Source: Paenibacillus sp. SYP-B3998 (lineage in GTDB: Bacteria > Bacillota > Bacilli > Paenibacillales > NBRC-103111). From it: a stretch of 64,000 nt of DNA. The position numbers and the translations under genes are program-made. Each line of letters begins with the position of its first letter. Within the stretch, counting starts at the first letter, position 1. The stretch covers positions 310,001 to 374,000 of the forward strand of contig NZ_JAAIKC010000003.1 of NCBI RefSeq assembly GCF_010820665.1. The letters run 5' to 3'. Positions 9,275 to 18,405 of this stretch are shown here, piece after piece. The notes beneath the pieces are model-generated. The model made no database searches. It worked only from the letters and a program-made list of their open reading frames with translations, and was not told where the DNA came from.

Positions 9275-10603
9275 ATGAAAAAGAAAACGCTTACAACTAT
9301 TTCGGTGTTGTTGCTAGCTGTTTCCACCGTTCTGGCAGGATGCGGCTCGAATGACAGTAAGCAAGCAGACACAGGCAACAAAACTGATGCGAAAAGCGGG
9401 GAAAAAGTCAGCATCCGCATATTTACCCGCATTGCCGGATCGGATCCCAAATCGGTCGCTTTTCAAAATTTGCTGAAACAATTCATGGATAAGAACCCGG
9501 GTATTACCGTCGTAGACGAATCGCTGAACGATGAATCTGCTTTTAATAACAAATTCAAAACGTCTGTTGCGACGGGTGGCGTGCCGGAAATCTGGATGAA
9601 CTACGGCGGTAATTCTTTTAAAGATTATGCGAAGAACATCGCTATGGATCTAGATCCTGTATTGAAGGAAGACAAAGCATGGGCTGACGCCTTCCTACCG
9701 CTGTTCGACACTTGGAAATACAAAGACCTTCCGGGCACCTACGGCATACCGAATGAATTTTACAGCGTAGGTATTTACTACAACAAGGAATTGTTCCAAA
9801 AAATCGGTGCGGAACCGCCTAAAACATTGGAGGAATTCGAAGGACTCGCAGACAAATTCAAGGCGATCGATGTCCTGCCTATGGCGTTAGCCGATAAGGA
9901 CAACTTCCGTGGCGGACATTTGCTGACGAATCTGGCAATGAAAAAATACGGTTTTAAGAAAACCGAAGATCTCATGAGTGGCGCAGCGAAGTGGAACGAC
10001 CCCGATATGGTATCTCTGCTGCAAATGATGAAGGATTGGCAGGATAAAGGCATTTTCGGGAAAAACATGGTAACTACTGATGGCAATGCGATTACCAGCC
10101 TGTTTCTGAGTGGAAAAAGCGCGATGATGTTCGAAGGCGTATGGGCGATATCTTCCATTGCTTCATCTCCGATTGCCAACAAAATCGGTGTCATCCCTTT
10201 TCCGGGCTTCAAGGATAAGCCTGAAAATAAAGATATTTGGTTCGGTGGCGCCGGTGGGTACTCGGTATCCAAAGAAGTGACAGGTGCGAAGAAAGAAGCA
10301 ACGATTAAACTGCTCAAATTCTTGACTTCTGTCGATGCATTCAAATATTTCCTGAAGGAAACGAAGGGTGGCGTTTATCCAGTGAAAATGGAAACCGATC
10401 CAGCTTCGGTGGACCCAGTAACGACGGAGTACATTAAAGCACAAAGTACGGCAAAAGATTTTAAAGGCGAGATCGAGGAATACAGTCCAATCATGCAGCT
10501 GCAGGACAAGGTGAGAAACGAAATTCAAGGCTTGTTTGCTGGTAACAGTCCACAAAAAACAGCGGATACGATACAGAGCTTCGTCCAATCGAATACGAAA
10601 TAA
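9275..10603 (+). CDS. Extracellular sugar-binding lipoprotein (CUT1 family)
   Basis: 442 residues with a lipoprotein signal ending in the lipobox LAGC near residue 22, then an acidic linker and the SBP_bac_1 fold. Typical elements are FNNKFKTSVATGGVPEIW early in the mature domain, YNKELFQKIG, and the GKSAMMFEGVWA strand. The protein delivers an oligosaccharide to the two permeases encoded downstream. The ribosome site GGGAGG lies 10 bases before the ATG. The substrate cannot be read directly; the GH29 fucosidase in the same cluster suggests a fucosylated glycan. Confidence 0.93.
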   Translation: MKKKTLTTISVLLLAVSTVLAGCGSNDSKQADTGNKTDAKSGEKVSIRIFTRIAGSDPKSVAFQNLLKQFMDKNPGITVVDESLNDESAFNNKFKTSVATGGVPEIWMNYGGNSFKDYAKNIAMDLDPVLKEDKAWADAFLPLFDTWKYKDLPGTYGIPNEFYSVGIYYNKELFQKIGAEPPKTLEEFEGLADKFKAIDVLPMALADKDNFRGGHLLTNLAMKKYGFKKTEDLMSGAAKWNDPDMVSLLQMMKDWQDKGIFGKNMVTTDGNAITSLFLSGKSAMMFEGVWAISSIASSPIANKIGVIPFPGFKDKPENKDIWFGGAGGYSVSKEVTGAKKEATIKLLKFLTSVDAFKYFLKETKGGVYPVKMETDPASVDPVTTEYIKAQSTAKDFKGEIEEYSPIMQLQDKVRNEIQGLFAGNSPQKTADTIQSFVQSNTK

Positions 10604-10611
10604 TGAGCCCA

Positions 10612-10650
10612 TTCGCCGTACCTGCCTTTCTGGAAAGCAGGTATGGCGAA
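10612..10650 (+). terminator. Large hairpin between binding-protein and permease genes
   Basis: TTCGCCGTACCTGC pairs with GCAGGTATGGCGAA (14 bp, one G-U pair) around an 11-nt loop. No T-tract follows. Such stems usually stabilise the upstream binding-protein mRNA or reduce read-through, giving more binding protein than permease. Confidence 0.6.
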
Positions 10651-10718
10651 CTCATATCGCACCTCAGAATTCATAGAGAAGCAACATGAAGTACTCGGAA
10701 CTATAAGGAGGGGAGAAC

Positions 10719-11600
10719 GTGGTCGGCAGGAAGCCTTATCTTATCGCAACCGCCTTTTTGTTACCGGCGTTTTTGTTATACACGATAGCTTTTATAGTAC
10801 CGATTTTTCAGACGGGCTACATGTCCTTTTTCAGTTGGAACGGCATCAAGAATGTTGCCCTTGAATATGTCGGTTTCAAGAACTATACGGAAATGTTTCA
10901 TAAAGAGGAATTTTACCGTTCATTGAAAAATATTGGCGTTTTTATCGTTTCCTCGTTCGTCTTGATCTTGCCGATCGCTATCACCCTGGCACATCTCATA
11001 ACGAGCAAGATGAAAGGGCGGCGTTTTTTCAAAATCGCCTTTTTTATGCCGTCCGTTCTGCCGTTGACAGCAGTCGGCTTGATGTGGCAATTCTTGCTGA
11101 AGGGTGACGGCGGTTTGGTTAATATGGTGCTGTCCTCGCTTGGAGGGAATGCCCTTGTAAGAGACTGGCTCGGTGAACCGGGAATTGCTATTTACGTCGT
11201 CGTTATCGTGAACGCGTGGATTTATTGCGGACTCAATATGATCATCTTTGCGAGTGGTATGGTGGCCATTCCAGAGCAGCTATATGAGGCAGCAGCATTG
11301 GACGGTGCGGTCGGCTTCAAACGGCTGATCTATATCACTATTCCGCTGATGAAAGAAACGCTCAAGATTTTCACGATATTGGCTGTTACGCAATCGCTGC
11401 GCGTATTCGGACAAATCTTCGTCATGACAAATGGTGGCCCGAATGGGGCGACAGACGTCCCGACGACACTTTTGTATTACGAATCGTTCAAGTACAATAA
11501 TTTCGGCTTGGGGAACGCAATCGGAACATTTATCATCGTGGCGGCTCTCGTATCCACTGTCGTTCTTAACAAACTGATGAATACAAAAGCGAATAAATAA
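10719..11600 (+). CDS. Sugar ABC transporter permease 1 (CUT1, MalF type)
   Basis: 293 residues with six predicted membrane helices, the first at about residues 8-32. The EAA loop that contacts the ATPase is recognisable as EAAALDGAVGFKRLIYITIP, and the end NGGPNGATDVPTTLLYY is typical of the family. GTG 10719 is chosen because AAGGAGGGG lies just upstream. No ATP-binding subunit is encoded here; CUT1 importers of this kind commonly share an MsmX-type ATPase encoded elsewhere. Confidence 0.92.
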   Translation: MVGRKPYLIATAFLLPAFLLYTIAFIVPIFQTGYMSFFSWNGIKNVALEYVGFKNYTEMFHKEEFYRSLKNIGVFIVSSFVLILPIAITLAHLITSKMKGRRFFKIAFFMPSVLPLTAVGLMWQFLLKGDGGLVNMVLSSLGGNALVRDWLGEPGIAIYVVVIVNAWIYCGLNMIIFASGMVAIPEQLYEAAALDGAVGFKRLIYITIPLMKETLKIFTILAVTQSLRVFGQIFVMTNGGPNGATDVPTTLLYYESFKYNNFGLGNAIGTFIIVAALVSTVVLNKLMNTKANK

Positions 11601-11631
11601 TGGCAATCAAAAGGCAGGTGAGACAACAATC

Positions 11632-12459
11632 ATGGCAATAGGCTCGAAGAAAATTCCTATTTATTTATTTTCCTTGATCTGCGCCGTCATTTTCATTTAT
11701 CCTCTGATCTTCACGCTGATTTCTTCCTTAAAGGATAATAACGAAATTTATAATACCGTGTTTTCACTTCCCGACGTGTGGCGTTGGAGTAACTACAAAC
11801 TGGCGTTTAAGACTGCCCATATCGACAAGGCCGTGTTGAACTCGTTCATTTACGCGATTGCCGGTACATGTTTGACCTTGTTAATGGGAACGATGGCGTC
11901 ATTCATCCTGTCAAGACTCTCTTTCAAATTCAACGGCGCTTTATATATTTATTTCATTATGGGTTTGATGATTCCGGTTTATTCCCTCGTCATTCCGATT
12001 TCGCGGCTGATCGGATCGTTTAACGGTTTCAATAATTATTTCGTTATGATCGTGCTGTACGCAACGTTCCAGCTTCCGTTGACTATTTTTCTAATTACTG
12101 GATTCTTGAAGGGCATCAATAAGGAGATCGACGAGTCTGCCATTATGGACGGCTGCAGTATGCCGACGCTGCTGTTTCGGATTCTTGCACCGCTCTCGAT
12201 GCCTGCTATTTCGACTGCAGGAATTTTAGCTTTTTTCGATATTTATAACGATCTGATCTGGAATGTCATTATGGTGAACGACAGGAGTATGTTCAATATC
12301 TCCATGGCATTGATGTCGTTTGTCGGTGAAAGAGGCGCCTCGCAGATGGGACCGACATTTGCTGGCATTATTTTGACGATTATTCCGACCATCATTATTT
12401 ATTTGCTGTTCCAAGAAAAGGTGGAGTCGGGATTAAGCGCCGGAGCGGTGAAGGAGTAG
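11632..12459 (+). CDS. Sugar ABC transporter permease 2 (CUT1, MalG type)
   Basis: 275 residues and six helices, beginning with FSLICAVIFIYPLIFTLISS. The EAA loop is DESAIMDGCSMPTLLFRILA. It lies 31 bp behind permease 1 in the same operon and would form the heterodimeric channel with it. The C-terminus SGLSAGAVKE is family-typical. Confidence 0.92.
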   Translation: MAIGSKKIPIYLFSLICAVIFIYPLIFTLISSLKDNNEIYNTVFSLPDVWRWSNYKLAFKTAHIDKAVLNSFIYAIAGTCLTLLMGTMASFILSRLSFKFNGALYIYFIMGLMIPVYSLVIPISRLIGSFNGFNNYFVMIVLYATFQLPLTIFLITGFLKGINKEIDESAIMDGCSMPTLLFRILAPLSMPAISTAGILAFFDIYNDLIWNVIMVNDRSMFNISMALMSFVGERGASQMGPTFAGIILTIIPTIIIYLLFQEKVESGLSAGAVKE

Positions 12460-12558
12460 AGGTTGTTTCGCGGGGCTGGCACGACAATTTTATTTTGTTC
12501 GTCATTTGCAAGTGCAATACCGGGCAATTTAACTTAATCAGAGACGGAGGTTTGTTAT

Positions 12559-13833
12559 TTGATTACTAGAGAGCAAAGAACACGCTGGTTTCAGCAGGAT
12601 AGATTCGGTATGTTTATCCATTGGGGGTTGTATGCTATTCCCGCTAGAGGAGAATGGATACGTGGTAATGAACGAATGAGCTTCGAGCAATATCAAACTT
12701 ACTTCGATGAATTCGATGCATCCCGTTATAATCCTAGAGAATGGGCCCGAGCAGCCAAAGCCGCAGGTCAGAAATATGCTGTACTGACGACGAAGCATCA
12801 TGACGGCTTCTGCCTATTTGACAGCAAGCTCACAGATTTCAAGGCAACTAATTCGCCAGCTGGACGAGACCTTGTCCGTGAATATGTAGACGCCTTTCGA
12901 GAGGAGGGAATTGCAGTAGGTTTGTATTATTCCATCATCGATTGGCACCATGATGATTATCCTGGCTACGGGGACAAGGCGCATCCGGATCGGGACAACG
13001 AAACGGCAAAGGATAAAGCCATAGATTTTGAGCGTTATTTGACTTATATGCATGGTCAGGTGAAGGAGTTGCTGACGAATTACGGTAAGATTGACATCAT
13101 GTGGTTCGACTTCTCCTATGACAACATGACAGGCGAGAAATGGAAAGCGACTGAGCTCATCCGCATGATTCGTTCCATTCAACCGAATATTATTATCGAT
13201 AATCGCTTAGGTGGGAATATCCGAGCGGCTGAGCCTGAAGAATATGCAGGAGATTTCTTCTCACCAGAGCAAATCATTCCCCCTGGGGGCATCGTAGACG
13301 TCAAAGGCAACCCGGTTCCTTGGGAAGCCTGCATCACCTTGAATGATAACTGGGGCTATCATTCCTCAGACAAAAACTATAAATCAGCCAAACAGGTTAT
13401 TCGAACGCTTGTGGAATGTGTCAGTAAGAACGGTAATTTGCTACTTAATGTAGCACCCGATGCCAAAGGTGAAATCAACCGGGAAACGCTCGACGTGATT
13501 GCCGAGGTAGGGGAATGGCTGCGGTTAAACGGTGAGAGTATCTACAACTGCGGATCAGCCTCTCTGCCGAAGCCTGAGTGGGGCCGTTATACGTTGAATG
13601 GAGACAAGCTGTATGCACACGTATATGATAGAGGAATTGGACCGATTTACTTCGAGGGACTGAAGGGGAAAATCAAGAAAGCCAGACTGCTAAGGGATGG
13701 AACCGAGCTGAAGGTCGAGGCGCCCTGGATGGCTGAAGAGTACTCTGACGTTGAAGGTGGAGCTTTTATTACCTTGTTGGGTGCCAAACTGCCAGACGAT
13801 AAGGATACAGTTATTGAACTTCAACTAATGTAA
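12559..13833 (+). CDS. Alpha-L-fucosidase, glycoside hydrolase family 29
   Basis: 424 residues with no signal peptide, so it acts on imported substrate in the cytoplasm. GH29 hallmarks are FGMFIHWGLYAIPARGEW at residues 16-33, the TTKHHDGFCLFDS substrate-binding strand near 77-89, and the catalytic nucleophile D184 in IDIMWFDFSYD. A beta-sandwich domain follows from about residue 330. The TTG start is preceded by GAGACGGAGG at 8-bp spacing. The position directly behind the permeases makes uptake and cleavage of fucosylated oligosaccharides the likely pathway. Removal of terminal alpha-L-fucose is the family reaction; linkage specificity is not readable. Confidence 0.92.
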   Translation: MITREQRTRWFQQDRFGMFIHWGLYAIPARGEWIRGNERMSFEQYQTYFDEFDASRYNPREWARAAKAAGQKYAVLTTKHHDGFCLFDSKLTDFKATNSPAGRDLVREYVDAFREEGIAVGLYYSIIDWHHDDYPGYGDKAHPDRDNETAKDKAIDFERYLTYMHGQVKELLTNYGKIDIMWFDFSYDNMTGEKWKATELIRMIRSIQPNIIIDNRLGGNIRAAEPEEYAGDFFSPEQIIPPGGIVDVKGNPVPWEACITLNDNWGYHSSDKNYKSAKQVIRTLVECVSKNGNLLLNVAPDAKGEINRETLDVIAEVGEWLRLNGESIYNCGSASLPKPEWGRYTLNGDKLYAHVYDRGIGPIYFEGLKGKIKKARLLRDGTELKVEAPWMAEEYSDVEGGAFITLLGAKLPDDKDTVIELQLM

Positions 13834-13839
13834 GAATGA

Positions 13840-13868
13840 GGTCACGCTAATAAGCGTGGCCTTTTTTT
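13840..13868 (+). terminator. Terminator of the fucosidase operon
   Basis: Stem GGTCACGC / GCGTGGCC with a 6-nt loop followed by seven T. Confidence 0.88.
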
Positions 13869-13932
13869 GATTGCGATACTAAAGCTTGATGAAAATTACT
13901 AAAGAAATCGCCCTGTATAAATCAATGAAAAG

Positions 13933-14796
13933 TCACAACTGTACCGTATTTCTGAAAAGAAGAGGAGAGACTCCTACGTATTTTTTGAACAGGCGTGAAA
14001 AATAAAAGACGTCCTTATAACCCAAAGCATCAGCGATTTCCTTCACAGTATCATCTGTATTAAGCAAAACGTTTTTCGCATCGGCGATTTTCAAACGATG
14101 AATGTATTCATTGAGCGGATAGCCTGTATATTCGCTAACGATTCGTCTAAGCGTCGAAATCGAAATATGATGACGTTTTGCCGTTTCTTGAGCATCAAAT
14201 GATTGGTACAGCGAATCTCCGATGTCATCCATGATACTGATGATTTGTTGAGTCTTGGTATTCTCAGGCGGAACATGCGCTTTAAGCATGAATTCGAAAA
14301 GCAATGTTTCCAAGAGTAATGCCGCTCGATCAATGTTGGATGGAATGCCGCTCTCCATCAGCATAAAAATACGCTCGATCCGGTTGAGCTGTGTGATATC
14401 TTCATGTCCAATTTGCTTGATGTGGTCAATTTGCACAAGCCAGTTGTCGACCCACTCGCCAACTCGGCTGCCCTCGAACGTTATGTAATACTCGTCCCAA
14501 AAACCATCTGGATGAGGGCCGTAATTATAAGTAGCTCCCGGACGCATCAAGCATAAGCTGCCGCTAGTTACCTTTTGATTAGGACTGTCATTGACTTGAA
14601 ATGTCCCGCTTCCTCCGACAATATAAAGGAAAGCCCATTTATCAAAAGTCGCATCGTGTCGAAATGAGGTTCTCCCTGGAAGATGTCCTGCATTGATAAT
14701 AATCAATGATTGGAGCTTTAATTTGCTTGGATCAACCATTAGCGTAATGATGCGAATCGGGCAAGGGCTGATCATATAGTCCATGATTCTTGGCAT
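13933..14796 (-). CDS. AraC-family regulator with cupin-type sensor domain
   Basis: About 287 residues. The N-terminal AraC-binding (cupin) half contains RTSFRHDATFDKWAFLYIVG and GSLCLMRPGATYNYGPH. The C-terminal double helix-turn-helix is ETAKRHHISISTLRRIV and IADALGYKDVFYFSRLFKKY. The start at 14796 (MPRIMDY) is chosen because GGAGGG lies 10 bases upstream; the frame stays open to 14856. It is divergent from the MFS gene at 14937, which is its most plausible target together with the adjacent fucosidase operon. Such regulators usually respond to a sugar. Confidence 0.85.
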   Translation of the reverse strand: MPRIMDYMISPCPIRIITLMVDPSKLKLQSLIIINAGHLPGRTSFRHDATFDKWAFLYIVGGSGTFQVNDSPNQKVTSGSLCLMRPGATYNYGPHPDGFWDEYYITFEGSRVGEWVDNWLVQIDHIKQIGHEDITQLNRIERIFMLMESGIPSNIDRAALLLETLLFEFMLKAHVPPENTKTQQIISIMDDIGDSLYQSFDAQETAKRHHISISTLRRIVSEYTGYPLNEYIHRLKIADAKNVLLNTDDTVKEIADALGYKDVFYFSRLFKKYVGVSPLLFRNTVQL

Positions 14797-14936
14797 ATCG
14801 TACATTCCCTCCATGGATACTCCATGATATGGTTGATAAAGTGTGAAAATAGACAATCAACCCCATCTATTGTATATGAGTAACAGCTCCATGGAAACCC
14901 TTACTATGAATACAAAATGAAAGCAGAGAATCCAAC

Positions 14937-16112
14937 ATGACGACTTCATTAAAACGATTACTTATGATGAACGTGAGCTCAAGCATTATTTTTAACTACA
15001 TGGGTATTTTCATCAATTTGTTCATCTGGGAAAAAGGGCAGCAAATCTTCGATGTCGCTTGGTTTAACCTGATTTTATTCGTTGCTTGGGGAGCAGCGTT
15101 TATTTACGGAGCTAAACTTTTGTCGAAATTTACGATTAGTTCTGTGATGCGTGTTTCCGCTATTTGTGCAGGGATTACGTTTATTATTCTTTCTTGGGTG
15201 CATCTTGAACCTAAGCTGCTGTATTTATCACTAATCGCAATCCCTGTAGGGATCACGAATGGTTGTTATTCTGCGGCGCAAAATATCGGCATCTCGCTTT
15301 ATGGTAAAGGCAAGGAATTCACGGCTTTTTTCTCGGCATCGAATTTATTCGGTCAAATTATTTCTTTTATTAATCCATTATTGTTCGCAATTATTATTAA
15401 ATGGATTGGATTCACAGGTTCTTTCTTTGTTATGTTCGTCTTCATTGGATTAATGATTATTGCTTCGTTCTATGTCCCTAACGCCTCTTTAAGAGATGCA
15501 GAGGAGCCAATCTTTCAAAAATTCGGAATTCGCCAGGTATTTGCCACAACGAGCTTGAAGTGGATGATTCCCTCGCTTATTGCTGGCGGTTTTTTCATCC
15601 AGTTTCAAGGTATTTTCTCGCTTATCTTCACATTTTCAGTGACCAAGGATAAGCTGATTATTGCCCTGTTGCAAATTATGTATACGGCCTTCACGGTTGC
15701 TTCGTTACTGATCTATCAAAGATTTAATCGCACGGGTCGAGTTAGCGATTCCTGGTGGCTAACCTTCGGAATGCTTGCAGCCGCTGTAGGTTTTCTGTTT
15801 GCTTTATTCCCGAAGGCGCCGATTTTGATCCTTTCTAATGTCTTAACGACTGTCGGACTTTTCTTCTTCTTTACGATCTGGAACTCCAGACAATTCGTTG
15901 CTACGAATAAGCTAGAACCGATTGTTCAAGCGCGACTCATGGTTTGGCGAGAACTGATTCTAGTTTTTTCACGAATTATCATGCTATCACTCATTCTTAA
16001 TATTCAGGATTTCCAAGGTTTTGCGTTTAAAGCCGTCATGATATTTAGTTTTACCAGCGCCTTGCTCATTCCTTATTTCTCCAAAAAAGGCGAAGATCCT
16101 GGCACACAATAG
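14937..16112 (+). CDS. MFS transporter
   Basis: 391 residues with about 11-12 hydrophobic helices distributed over the whole length, a pattern typical of the major facilitator superfamily. The sequence does not show the classic loop 2-3 motif clearly, so no subfamily is assigned. It is divergently transcribed from the AraC regulator with a 140-bp shared promoter region, suggesting joint regulation. A ribosome site is weak (AGAGAATCC). The substrate is unknown. Confidence 0.75.
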   Translation: MTTSLKRLLMMNVSSSIIFNYMGIFINLFIWEKGQQIFDVAWFNLILFVAWGAAFIYGAKLLSKFTISSVMRVSAICAGITFIILSWVHLEPKLLYLSLIAIPVGITNGCYSAAQNIGISLYGKGKEFTAFFSASNLFGQIISFINPLLFAIIIKWIGFTGSFFVMFVFIGLMIIASFYVPNASLRDAEEPIFQKFGIRQVFATTSLKWMIPSLIAGGFFIQFQGIFSLIFTFSVTKDKLIIALLQIMYTAFTVASLLIYQRFNRTGRVSDSWWLTFGMLAAAVGFLFALFPKAPILILSNVLTTVGLFFFFTIWNSRQFVATNKLEPIVQARLMVWRELILVFSRIIMLSLILNIQDFQGFAFKAVMIFSFTSALLIPYFSKKGEDPGTQ

Positions 16113-16184
16113 GGCTAAAAATCTGTTGCTTCAGCCTCTGCCGGCGAGTAATGGACTTAATCGGCATGAAAGAAACCACAAAGT

Positions 16185-16229
16185 AAAGGCGAATTCTCAT
16201 TCGGACTAGAATGAAATTCGCCTTTTTCT
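16185..16229 (+). terminator. Terminator after the MFS gene
   Basis: AAAGGCGAATTCTCATTC pairs with GAATGAAATTCGCCTTT (one bulged base) around a 6-nt loop and ends in five T. The stem is unusually long at about 17 bp. Confidence 0.85.
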
Positions 16230-16389
16230 ATTCTGGTGCATTTCACAAAATTAAAAATACATGTTTTTCGGTGGCCTCGGATTGATTCTTGACGGTTTTT
16301 CTTATTGAACCGGAAGATGAGCATTCTAATACCGCTGGAGCGGAAGAGCAGTGGGTCCATCAGGTTCAAAGCTCCATTACTTGGGCAGA

Positions 16390-16530
16390 TGGCTGGAACG
16401 GGTAAAACCGGGTGAACTTCAAGGAGTTAATTATGCGGTATTCGGTTGTGGAAACCGTAATTGGTCAAGTACGTATCAGAACGTGATTTATTGATGAGCA
16501 GCTCGCTCTAAAAGGAGCTAAGAAGATATA
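16390..16530 (+). pseudogene. Fragment of a CYP102-type P450 reductase (flavodoxin domain)
   Basis: The frame from 16390 reads WLERVKPGELQGVNY and then AVFGCGNRNWSSTYQ. After a frameshift near 16482 it continues FIDEQLALKGAKK. This block is characteristic of the FMN-binding flavodoxin domain of self-sufficient P450-reductase fusions (P450 BM3, CypD/CypE). Only about 45 residues of a protein of over 1,000 residues survive. The rest of 16231-16926 has no readable coding sequence apart from the promoter and leader of the glycosyltransferase gene. Confidence 0.65.
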
Positions 16531-16926
16531 GAAAGAGCCCCATCCTGTTATCAGTCATACGAAGTTTGATTCAATATCAAATGAGCTACCGCATGGTCGT
16601 AGACGTATTTACAAATCGTTGTTGACTGCTGCAGCAGACATCCTGCAAGTTGGCGGAAACCACTTCGTATCTGTACATGTACTGCATCGAACGCGTACAT
16701 GCTTTGGATTCTGAGATGTATACAACTGTTAATATTGGAAAATTATCCTATATATATAAACTTTTCGAGAACTTTTTAGTATGGTATGATTAGGCGGTAA
16801 AAGGGAGTAATGACCATATATCCCATAATAAGATAAGGAGTTGAACAAAGCACACAACCAATGATTGATAGTCTATTTGACGAAAGAGGATGGATTAAAA
16901 GGAGTGGGATTAAGGAGGATCGCGAT
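16531..16926. other. Noncoding region before the glycosyltransferase gene
   Basis: No intact reading frame is recognised. A ribosome site AAGGAGG at about 16911-16920 serves the ATG at 16927. An upstream in-frame ATG at 16861 lacks such a site. A -10-like TATGAT around 16785 is a possible promoter element. Confidence 0.4.
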
Positions 16927-18147
16927 ATGGCGAATGTGCTTTTTATTAACTGGCCGGCCGAAGGACATATGAACCCAACAATCGGCTTGGTGAAGGAATT
17001 GGTAAGGCGTGGGGAAAAAGTAACTTATTATTGTACGGAGAATTTCAGACCGCGGTTAGAGCAAGCTGGAGCGGTAGTGCGAACCTATGAGAATGAAATT
17101 GAAACGATATTGTTCCCGCAAAAGGGAAACGTTATGGATCTGTTTTCAGATATGGCTAGGTTGAGGTATCTCATGTTGGAGAATTCATATGGGATGATCC
17201 AGACGATTTTGCCTCAAGTGCAAAATGAACAGTACGACTATGTTATCTACGATGAGATCTGTATGGCGGGCTGGGTTGTCGCCGAAAAGCTGAACCTGCC
17301 AAAAGTCATTTCGTGTACTACTTTCGCGTTTCATCCGGAATTCGACGCACATATAAAAGACCGTTTTCCTATCGACTTAAGTTCGGAAAACTATCGCAAG
17401 TATGTGAGTTTGCTTCAAACGATGGAACAGGAGTACGATGTGGATCTGCATTTTCTAAAAGGGGCAGAGTTTAAATTCCAACCTGTCGATTTAAAGATCG
17501 TATTTACGTCGGCTTACTTTCAGAAAGGTGCGGATAAGTTTGGAGACGGTTACCGTTTTGTTGGTCCGTCTATTGCCACGCGCGTAGATGCGCCTGACTT
17601 TCCATTTGAAGCGCTTGAAGGGCATAAGGTCATATTTATTTCTATGGGTACAATCATTAACCAGCAGCAAAGTTTTTATCAGGTTTGTTTTGAAGCGTTC
17701 AAAGATTTTGATGCCAAAATCGTACTTTCCGTCGGAAAGCAAACAAATATAGAAGAAATCGGTCCGATTCCGGACAATTTTATCGTCAAGCCTTATGTGC
17801 CACAACTTGAACTGTTGCAGCACGTGGACGTTTTTTTCACACATGGGGGAATGAACAGCGCAAGCGAGGGACTCTATTACGGCAAACCGCTCGCGGTTCT
17901 TCCGATCACGACGGATCAACCGATCGTAGCCGCGCGGGTGGCAGAGTTAGGGGCAGGCATTATTCTCGACTTCAAATCGATCACGCCGACTGGTATGCGC
18001 TCAGTAGCCGATGAGCTGCTGAGCGATTCCTCTTACAGGGAACGAGCTGAAGCCGTCGGAGCATCGTTCCGCGAGGCGGGTGGCGCTTGCCGGGCGGCGG
18101 AGGAACTGTTGGAATGGCAGCGTTCCTTGTCGCTCAGCCCAAAATGA
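16927..18147 (+). CDS. GT1-family glycosyltransferase (MGT / macrolide-type)
   Basis: 406 residues. The N-terminal acceptor domain begins MANVLFINWPAEGHMNPT, with the His of GHMNP as the expected catalytic base. The C-terminal nucleotide-sugar domain carries the signature FFTHGGMNSASEGLYYGKPL followed by TTDQPIVAARVAELGAG. MGT/YjiC proteins transfer glucose from UDP-glucose to macrolides, flavonoids or polyketides and often act in self-protection or tailoring. Its position inside polyketide/NRPS debris supports a tailoring or resistance role, but the acceptor is not identifiable. The frame is intact. Confidence 0.88.
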   Translation: MANVLFINWPAEGHMNPTIGLVKELVRRGEKVTYYCTENFRPRLEQAGAVVRTYENEIETILFPQKGNVMDLFSDMARLRYLMLENSYGMIQTILPQVQNEQYDYVIYDEICMAGWVVAEKLNLPKVISCTTFAFHPEFDAHIKDRFPIDLSSENYRKYVSLLQTMEQEYDVDLHFLKGAEFKFQPVDLKIVFTSAYFQKGADKFGDGYRFVGPSIATRVDAPDFPFEALEGHKVIFISMGTIINQQQSFYQVCFEAFKDFDAKIVLSVGKQTNIEEIGPIPDNFIVKPYVPQLELLQHVDVFFTHGGMNSASEGLYYGKPLAVLPITTDQPIVAARVAELGAGIILDFKSITPTGMRSVADELLSDSSYRERAEAVGASFREAGGACRAAEELLEWQRSLSLSPK

Positions 18148-18259
18148 AACATGATGAAGGAGCTGCCTTTAACCGCTTTGTTCCAGCGTAACACTTGCTT
18201 ATATTAGGAATGACAAAATAACGAATGGATTGTTGTGTACATGAATCTCTACCTATGAA

Positions 18260-18299
18260 GACATAAGCTGGTGCTTTTATACAGCTTATGTCCTTTTTG
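18260..18299 (+). terminator. Terminator after the glycosyltransferase gene
   Basis: Perfect 11-bp stem GACATAAGCTG / CAGCTTATGTC followed by CTTTTTGTTT. Confidence 0.88.
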
Positions 18300-18405
18300 T
18301 TTATTTAGCGGCATTAAAGGAATTTGAAACGGAAATAACGAATAAAAGGGGCAGCTAGTTTTATGAAAAATTTTGATAAATGAATGAGAGTAGGCGTATA
18401 AAGGT

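Noticed and set aside
16861-16926. N-terminal extension of the glycosyltransferase
   Set aside because: No ribosome site before 16861, whereas AAGGAGG precedes ATG 16927 and MANVLFINWP is the normal family start.
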